A stretch of DNA of 8,957 nt, taken from contig JANQRM010000095.1 in assembly GCA_028284565.1 (NCBI GenBank), positions 1 through 8,957 of the forward strand. The letters are read 5' to 3'. A model generated the notes under the pieces. The model saw only the letters and a program-made list of their open reading frames with translations. It did no database searches and was not told where the DNA came from. This DNA is from Anaerolineae bacterium (GTDB lineage: Bacteria > Chloroflexota > Anaerolineae > Aggregatilineales > Phototrophicaceae). The translations under genes were made by a program, and so were the position numbers. Below, in pieces: positions 5,014 to 8,957 of the stretch; positions within the stretch are counted from its first letter, which is position 1; each line of letters opens with the position of its first letter.

Positions 5014-5664
5014 TCATTCGTCAAAATTGGAGCCAAGGGCTTGCCGACTGACACGGAAGATACAGTCATGGTCGCCTGTGGCTTGGCAGGCGATTTCGCG
5101 GACGTAGAACTCCATGCCATTCGATGACCAGCGTAGACACTCTTGGATAATCCCAGCCAGCGCATGACACACGGGCTTTTCCGTAGTGCGTCCCCACGCC
5201 ATTGGACTCGCACTGACGATGAATTTGAGTTCGTCTTCGGTGATTTCCACTTGGGATTCTTGGTCGCTGAAATTGGTAAAAATCGCCGCGAGACCACGCA
5301 AGCCGATGTCCATCTGTGAATGGAGGGGTAACGCACGAAATGCCGGGTCAGCGATGCCCTTCATTGCACCAAAGCGTTTGAGTCCCTGTGCAAAGGAGGC
5401 ACGTCCAATCCGTAAGGCAATGCCACGCCCGCCCTTCACACCATACATCTGCTCTAGGGCTTGGTTGAGTGCCGCCATATGCGCGAAATCGAATTGGGCA
5501 TCCAAGTTATCTGGCGGGGGGTTGGTGACATAGTTATCAAGTTCAGCCAGACTGAGAAGACTGCTTAAGCCATGCCGTCCCATCACCTCTTCCATAGCGA
5601 TAAAGAACGCGCGCGCAATACGATTGGGATAATATAGCCCACTGGTCTCCAGCACGGCATCCAT
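5014..5664 (-). CDS. V4R-domain (4-vinyl reductase-like) small-molecule-binding protein
   Basis: A 216-residue protein whose C-terminal half fits the V4R domain, the BchJ-related fold used as a small-molecule or hydrocarbon sensor in XylR/DmpR-type regulators. Visible signatures: the N-terminal helices containing NRIARAFFIAMEEVMGRHG (14-32), a middle GGRGIALRIGRASF (78-91), then TEKPVCHALAGIIQECLRW (161-179), GMEFYVREIACQATGDHDCIF (183-203). The last segment matches the V4R pattern E..C.a.Gd..C.F. Candidate metal-binding cysteines are C166, C176, C193 and C201. No DNA-binding or enzymatic output domain is attached, so the protein probably works through partners. It begins 11 bases after the Roadblock gene stop, and the two are almost certainly cotranscribed. 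The ligand is unknown. Confidence 0.82.
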   Translation of the reverse strand: MDAVLETSGLYYPNRIARAFFIAMEEVMGRHGLSSLLSLAELDNYVTNPPPDNLDAQFDFAHMAALNQALEQMYGVKGGRGIALRIGRASFAQGLKRFGAMKGIADPAFRALPLHSQMDIGLRGLAAIFTNFSDQESQVEITEDELKFIVSASPMAWGRTTEKPVCHALAGIIQECLRWSSNGMEFYVREIACQATGDHDCIFRVSRQALGSNFDE

Positions 5665-5675
5665 CGCTTTCGGTC

Positions 5676-6047
5676 TTAGACGATTTGGGTTAAGGCTTCA
5701 ACAGCGCGAGTTACATCCAACAAAATCAGTCCGAGCTTGGCATCTTTACGGGCAATCACGGTTAGCACGGCTTCTTCCCCAACGGCAGTGAGGATGACAT
5801 AGCCATTTTCCCCACGCACGTTGACTTGTTCCAGTTCGCCTCGGCTGAGTTCGGACGAAATCCGTTCCCCCAGTGAGAGCATCGCCGCCGACATCGCACT
5901 CACACGGTCTTCTTCAATGCCGGAGGGCAGGACAGATGCCATACTCAAGCCATCCACACTCACAATCGCCGCCGCTTCGACATCGCCGGAACTGGTTTGT
6001 AAATCGCGCAGACGCGCCATTAATTGATCTGTCCGTGACATTGACAT
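5676..6047 (-). CDS. Roadblock/LC7 domain protein (MglB-like)
   Basis: A 123-residue single-domain Roadblock/LC7 protein. Features seen: the first helix TDQLMARLRDLQ, the strand pair VEAAAIVSVDGLSMASVLPSG (about 23-43; most of it the family's 'a.ivs.DGl..as'), the long helix MSAAMLSLGERISSEL, the strands QVNVRGENGYVILTAVGEEAVLTVIA (about 74-99), and a closing helix LILLDVTRAVEALTQ. Members form homodimers and act as regulators of small Ras-like GTPases, MglB with MglA being the known bacterial case. No GTPase gene is present in the window, so a partner would be encoded elsewhere. ATG codons at 6047 and 6041 are both possible; AGGAG lies 12 bases before the first, a long spacing. First gene of the signalling block. 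Confidence 0.9.
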   Translation of the reverse strand: MSMSRTDQLMARLRDLQTSSGDVEAAAIVSVDGLSMASVLPSGIEEDRVSAMSAAMLSLGERISSELSRGELEQVNVRGENGYVILTAVGEEAVLTVIARKDAKLGLILLDVTRAVEALTQIV

Positions 6048-6069
6048 AGGTTTCGTTTTCTCCTACTGC

Positions 6070-6124
6070 GATTTGTTCAAATCTTGCTCAGTTGGTCGCT
6101 CAAAAAAGTGTATTCACTATTATA
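6070..6124 (-). promoter_or_regulatory. Probable promoter and operator-like repeat of the Roadblock-V4R operon
   Basis: The complement of 6119-6124 is a perfect TATAAT, placed to start transcription about 65 bases before the Roadblock ATG. No clear -35 box lies 16-18 bases further up, so an activator may be needed. Within the leader, GATTTG / CAAATC (6070-6075 and 6078-6083) is a perfect 6-bp inverted repeat with a 2-base spacer and could be an operator. Confidence 0.4.
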
Positions 6125-6252
6125 CAACGGATTGGCAATCTCTCAGCTTAAGTTAGCCAACCTGTAACGGAATTGTACACCAACATGCCAAAAACTGCAC
6201 GAATTACAGAATACTGTAGCCAGAGAAATCGACACAACTACTAATTGATAAC

Positions 6253-6268
6253 AATGATGAGCATCATT
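6253..6268. promoter_or_regulatory. Palindrome AATGATG-AG-CATCATT in the divergent intergenic region
   Basis: Perfect 7-bp arms around a 2-base centre, lying between the divergent Roadblock and DprA-like genes. The 383-base gap (6048-6430) holds no supported gene. Apart from the two promoter regions, this is its clearest symmetric site and a candidate binding site for a dimeric regulator. Confidence 0.35.
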
Positions 6269-6296
6269 AACCAACATTTTATGACAAAACGAGTGA

Positions 6297-6402
6297 TAAA
6301 CCCTCCGAAACAGGCGCAAAGGGGTTTACAAATCAGAAAAAATGTTCTAAGATAAGATGGAAATGAGAAATTATGTTCTGATTATGCGAATTTCATGCAT
6401 AA
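6297..6402 (+). promoter_or_regulatory. Probable promoter and repeats upstream of the DprA-like gene
   Basis: TTTACA (6325-6330), a 17-base spacer, then TAAGAT (6348-6353) gives a sigma-70-type promoter with a leader of about 70 bases. TAAACCC (6297-6303) and GGGTTTA (6322-6328) are perfect inverted arms, and the right arm overlaps the -35 box. ATGTTCT is repeated at 6342-6348 and 6373-6379, 31 bases (three helical turns) apart. TTATGC / GCATAA (6382-6387 and 6397-6402) is another inverted repeat downstream. Several of these could be operators; none matches a site I can name. Confidence 0.4.
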
Positions 6403-6430
6403 AACGACAGAATATCAGTAGGAAATAAAG

Positions 6431-7369
6431 ATGACAACATACCAAGCTCAACTCCGAAATGTGCGAGGCATAGGGTCAATACGCTATCAAACCATTCTCA
6501 ATAAACTTGGCGAGACCAAACAATCGTTGCTGTCCTTATTTACCATGCAACCGGAAACCATTAAAGCACAATTTGGCGTGCCGATTCATGTGGCACGGGC
6601 GATTGCCGATATTGACATTTTTTCTGAGCGAAGCCAAGCACACATCAAACCAGAACAACCATCAACCACGCTGATTCACCCAGACATCATTGCACTCAGT
6701 CGAGACGATGAGCATTATCCACAGCGACTCAAAGCTCTATTCGGCGATAAAGCTCCTGAAACACTCTATATCTGGGGCAATTTAGACTTGCTGAATTATC
6801 CTACGGCTGGATTTTGTGGCTCGCGGGATGTGAGCAACAAAGGGATCAAAATCACGATTGATACAGCCGAGCAATTGTCATCGGCTGGGTGGGTAATTGT
6901 CAGTGGGCATACACGCGGGGTTGATACTATTGCCCATCGAACTGCATTGGAAAACAATGCTGGAACGATTCTGGTCTTGCCCCAAGGCTTTAACGATTTC
7001 CGCCTCCGTTCATCACTGAAGCGCATCGCCACGAAGGAAAATTTGCTCATCATCTCTGAATTTGAGCCGGGAGCAAGCTGGGCTATCGGACGTGCCATGC
7101 AACGGAATCGCACCATTGCGGGATTATCGGATGTGATGCTTCTGCTAGAATCCAGAATGGAGGGTGGGACATTTCATGCCGGACAAACCGCTCTGCGTTT
7201 GAATCGCCCCTTGTACATCCCTAAATATAGAGAAATCAGCGAGGAAACAGCCGGCAATGACCATCTTCTCCGACAGGGTGCCATTCCGTTGGGAAAAGAT
7301 AAACAAACGGGTCGTGCCAACATCCGCCCGATACTGGCAAGGGCTGACTTATTGAGAGCGGCAAGCTAA
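6431..7369 (+). CDS. DprA/Smf-like DNA-processing protein, short variant
   Basis: A 312-residue DprA-family protein. An N-terminal helix-hairpin-helix (LRNVRGIGSIRYQTIL, 8-23) precedes the DprA Rossmann domain: YPQRL (96-100), ETLYIWGNLDLL, GFCGSRDVSNKG (127-138), VIVSGHTRGVDTIAHRTAL (155-173), TILVLPQGF, ISEFEPG (208-214), RNRTIAGLSDVMLLLES (225-241), GGTFHAGQTAL and a final LLRQGAIPL. Canonical DprA loads RecA on incoming single-stranded DNA. Here SGLARGID reads SGHTRGVD and the usual SGS..TA segment reads EGGTFHAG. The C-terminal winged-helix (DML1-like) domain of full-length DprA is absent, although about 25 residues follow the core. AGGA seven bases upstream fixes the start. No other competence genes are nearby, so a role in transformation is not supported by context. 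Confidence 0.85.
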   Translation: MTTYQAQLRNVRGIGSIRYQTILNKLGETKQSLLSLFTMQPETIKAQFGVPIHVARAIADIDIFSERSQAHIKPEQPSTTLIHPDIIALSRDDEHYPQRLKALFGDKAPETLYIWGNLDLLNYPTAGFCGSRDVSNKGIKITIDTAEQLSSAGWVIVSGHTRGVDTIAHRTALENNAGTILVLPQGFNDFRLRSSLKRIATKENLLIISEFEPGASWAIGRAMQRNRTIAGLSDVMLLLESRMEGGTFHAGQTALRLNRPLYIPKYREISEETAGNDHLLRQGAIPLGKDKQTGRANIRPILARADLLRAAS

Positions 7370-7392
7370 GAAAAACGATTGGCACTCGCAAT

Positions 7393-7460
7393 GGGATAAA
7401 AGTCAATTTCAATCCTATCCCTGACCTGAGCAATTGATTACAATCCCCTTTTGCTCAGGT
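7393..7460 (+). promoter_or_regulatory. Two consecutive inverted repeats between the DprA-like and ATP-grasp genes
   Basis: GGGATA / TATCCC (7393-7398 and 7416-7421) and then ACCTGAGCAA / TTGCTCAGGT (7424-7433 and 7451-7460, ten perfect pairs), each with a 17-base loop. The second hairpin ends 16 bases before the ATP-grasp start. There is no T-run after either, so an operator or a leader hairpin fits better than an intrinsic terminator. Confidence 0.45.
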
Positions 7461-7476
7461 ACGATCGGAAACGCCG

Positions 7477-8343
7477 ATGCCTCACATTGTCTATGCTAAC
7501 TCCTCTGATATTGAGGGATTCCACCCATCCGAAGCCACAACACAACAACCCTTGCTTGATCTAGGCATTAAATCATCTGCCGAAAATTGGGATGACAAAT
7601 CAGTCGATTGGACAAGCTACGATGCGGTGGTGATACGGTCTTGCTGGGATTATCATACCCGCCCTGATGATTTTTTCTCATGGATTGACCACTTGCAGGT
7701 GAATAGCATAACCATTTGGAATCCTCCTTCGATATTGAAATGGAATAGCAACAAGGTCTATCTACGAGAGTTAGCGGAACAAGGCGTAACGATTGCGCCG
7801 ACGGTATGGGTGACGCAAGGTGAAAACGTTGATTTAGACAGCCTACTCGCTGAGCAAGGGTGGGATGAGGTGGTGGCGAAACCGATGGTTAGCGCAACTG
7901 CCTACAACACATGGCGATTCACTCAAGCCGAAGCGAAATCGCAACAAGCAGAATTTGAACGGGTGATACAGCATGGTGATATGATGATTCAGCAATTTGT
8001 GCCAGAGGTGGTTGACAAAGGCGAATGGTCATTGATGTTCTTCGGCAAGCAATATAGTCACAGCATCCTCAAACAGGCGAAAGCGGGGGATTTTCGTGTG
8101 CAAGATGAATGGGGTGGGACGATTCACCCCCAAGAGCCATCATCTACTTTAATCGAGCAGGCAGAAGCCATCTTATCTCAAATTGAGTCTCCGCTTCTGT
8201 ATGCGCGGGTGGACGGTGTAGCACGGGATACTGATGAATTCGTGCTGATGGAACTCGAATTGATTGAACCGCATTTATATCTGGACGTTGATACGGTTGC
8301 TCCACAACGCTTTGCTGAGGCAATAGCAAAAGTGTTGCCTTGA
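7477..8343 (+). CDS. ATP-grasp ligase, DcsG-like
   Basis: A 288-residue ATP-grasp enzyme that should couple ATP cleavage through an acyl-phosphate to formation of an amide-type bond. Landmarks: VVIRSCWDYHTRPDDF (51-66), WNPPSILKWNSNKVYL (81-96), PTVWV, the ATP-binding lysine in VVAKPMVSATAYNTWRF (132-148), QQFVPEV and GEWSLMFF (182-189), SHSILKQAKAGDFRVQDEWGG (194-214), YARVDGV (242-248) and LMELELIEPHLYL (257-269), which carries the metal-binding acidic residues. This set and length match the small ATP-grasp group that includes O-ureido-D-serine cyclo-ligase DcsG of the D-cycloserine pathway. No other cycloserine genes are present, so the substrate is unknown. GGAA six bases upstream supports the start. 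The gene at 8371 follows after 27 bases, probably on the same transcript. Confidence 0.82.
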   Translation: MPHIVYANSSDIEGFHPSEATTQQPLLDLGIKSSAENWDDKSVDWTSYDAVVIRSCWDYHTRPDDFFSWIDHLQVNSITIWNPPSILKWNSNKVYLRELAEQGVTIAPTVWVTQGENVDLDSLLAEQGWDEVVAKPMVSATAYNTWRFTQAEAKSQQAEFERVIQHGDMMIQQFVPEVVDKGEWSLMFFGKQYSHSILKQAKAGDFRVQDEWGGTIHPQEPSSTLIEQAEAILSQIESPLLYARVDGVARDTDEFVLMELELIEPHLYLDVDTVAPQRFAEAIAKVLP

Positions 8344-8370
8344 ACCACAGAGGACACAGAGAGGTATACT

Positions 8371-8762
8371 ATGCCAGCCTCATACTTCATCAGTCCATTT
8401 TGTCCGCCTGTTTGGGATGGGGAAACAATAGTACGAATTGAACCCCAACATTATGCAAAGGATTGGTTGATAAATGGGATGCTGAAATAACCTCATCAAA
8501 TTTATCTAGCGATGAATTTAAGCTCACTTGGGACATACTGGAGCAAAATGACATTCTTCTGCGTGGTTGGCTTCAACCTGATAGAAAAATTGTCTCGATT
8601 GATGGAACAGCTGAATTAATGGCAGAGTTCGCTATCTGGCATCGAGATGTTATCGCAAAAAATGAATTGTTTTATCTCTTCGATGAGGGGTTAAACATCA
8701 TCATCGAAATCAATGACACGATAACGGCGAATCAGATCGTCAACGAAATAAATACGCACTAA
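8371..8762 (+). pseudogene. Unrecognised gene with a probable one-base frameshift
   Basis: GAGAGG six bases upstream gives a strong start at the ATG 8371. That frame reads a plausible protein (opening MPASYFISPFCPP, then RIEPQHYAKDWLI) but stops at 8488-8490 after 39 codons. The -1 frame is open from about 8463 and continues KWDAEITSS... for about 95 residues to a TAA at 8760-8762. It is acidic, with FAIWHRDVIAKNELFYLFDEG and ITANQIVNEINTH at the end. Joining the frames near 8470 by restoring one missing base would give about 130 residues (392 bases present, 393 needed). Without that, the second part would need a TTG start at 8463 with no ribosome site of its own. No classical slippery heptamer is visible, so a mutation or a sequencing error is likelier than programmed frameshifting. 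I recognise no family. Confidence 0.6.
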
Positions 8763-8772
8763 CATTGCAGAA

Positions 8773-8957
8773 TCATTCTTTTGATTGCCACCAATCAGCG
8801 AATTGATAATAGACGGAGTGCGTCCCCCATCGAGCATAGAGGGCTTGGAGTTGGTCTGGAGAGAATGAGCATAAGGGGATGTTATAGCCATCAGGGATGA
8901 AGATACGCCATAAATCCGACCATGCTTGGGGACAGTCGGATGCATCAACAGATTGGG
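8773..8957 (-). CDS. C-terminal end of an unrecognised protein (runs off right edge)
   Basis: The minus strand is open from base 8955 down to a TGA at the complement of 8773-8775, giving the last 60 residues of a protein. The content looks coding: it is rich in Trp, Tyr and Phe with segments such as QAWSDLWRIFIPDGYN, FSPDQLQALYARWG and YYQFADWWQSKE at the end. The longer overlapping frame on the same strand (8691-8948) is less protein-like and would overlap the end of the 8371-8762 gene. In this reading the two genes converge with a gap of 10 bases. The function is not recognisable from this fragment. Confidence 0.55.
   Translation of the reverse strand, partial: QSVDASDCPQAWSDLWRIFIPDGYNIPLCSFSPDQLQALYARWGTHSVYYQFADWWQSKE

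Noticed and set aside
5186..5533. Plus-strand frame of 115 codons opposite the V4R gene
   Set aside because: Antisense shadow; the V4R frame carries the recognisable domain and the 11-base operon spacing.
8463..8762. Independent 99-codon gene with a TTG start
   Set aside because: There is no ribosome site at the TTG, while a strong one sits at 8371 in the frame leading into it; a frameshifted single gene explains both better.
8691..8948. Minus-strand frame of 85 codons at the right edge
   Set aside because: It overlaps the plus-strand gene end and has a less protein-like composition than the neighbouring frame ending at 8773, which reads aromatic-rich coding sequence to the window edge.

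Overview
The window looks like chromosomal DNA of a free-living bacterium, most likely a Chloroflexota (Anaerolineae-like) lineage. That placement is an inference from gene content: Roadblock/LC7 next to a V4R-domain protein, a DUF4342 protein, a response regulator with a degenerate GGDEF domain, and short GTAGGGGCGG-type palindromes between genes. There is no rRNA, tRNA, CRISPR array, prophage or intact transposase. Coding density is moderate and several intergenic gaps are rich in inverted repeats.

Left part (1-2266, all minus strand): a tandem pair of paralogous single-pass membrane proteins of unknown function (1721-2266 and 1010-1558). Each is followed by a copy of the same palindromic intergenic repeat. 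Downstream lies an SRPBCC/AHSA1-type protein (308-820), whose stop codon overlaps the start of an alpha/beta hydrolase that runs off the left edge.

Middle (2267-3962): a 490-base gap up to the uracil-DNA glycosylase gene holds a structured segment that could be a relic IS200/IS605 right end. It also holds a helically phased array of GGCAA/TTGCC pentamers and a good promoter. The family 4-like uracil-DNA glycosylase (plus strand, start best placed at 2754) lacks the four iron-sulfur cysteines and ends in a sliding-clamp-type QQPLF tail. A perfect 20-bp palindrome separates it from a convergent DUF4342 gene.

Signalling block (3525-6047, minus strand): in transcription order, Roadblock/LC7 protein, V4R-domain protein, REC plus degenerate GGDEF response regulator, and DUF4342 membrane-associated protein. 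None has an obvious enzymatic or DNA-binding output. The block therefore looks like a sensing and scaffolding module whose partner (for instance an MglA-type GTPase) must be encoded elsewhere.

Right part (6431-8957): a divergent promoter region leads to a short DprA/Smf-like protein. Two back-to-back inverted repeats follow, then an ATP-grasp ligase resembling the O-ureido-D-serine cyclo-ligase (DcsG) type. Next is an unrecognised gene that appears to carry a one-base frameshift (8371-8762). The last feature is the 3' end of a convergent unrecognised gene that runs off the right edge.
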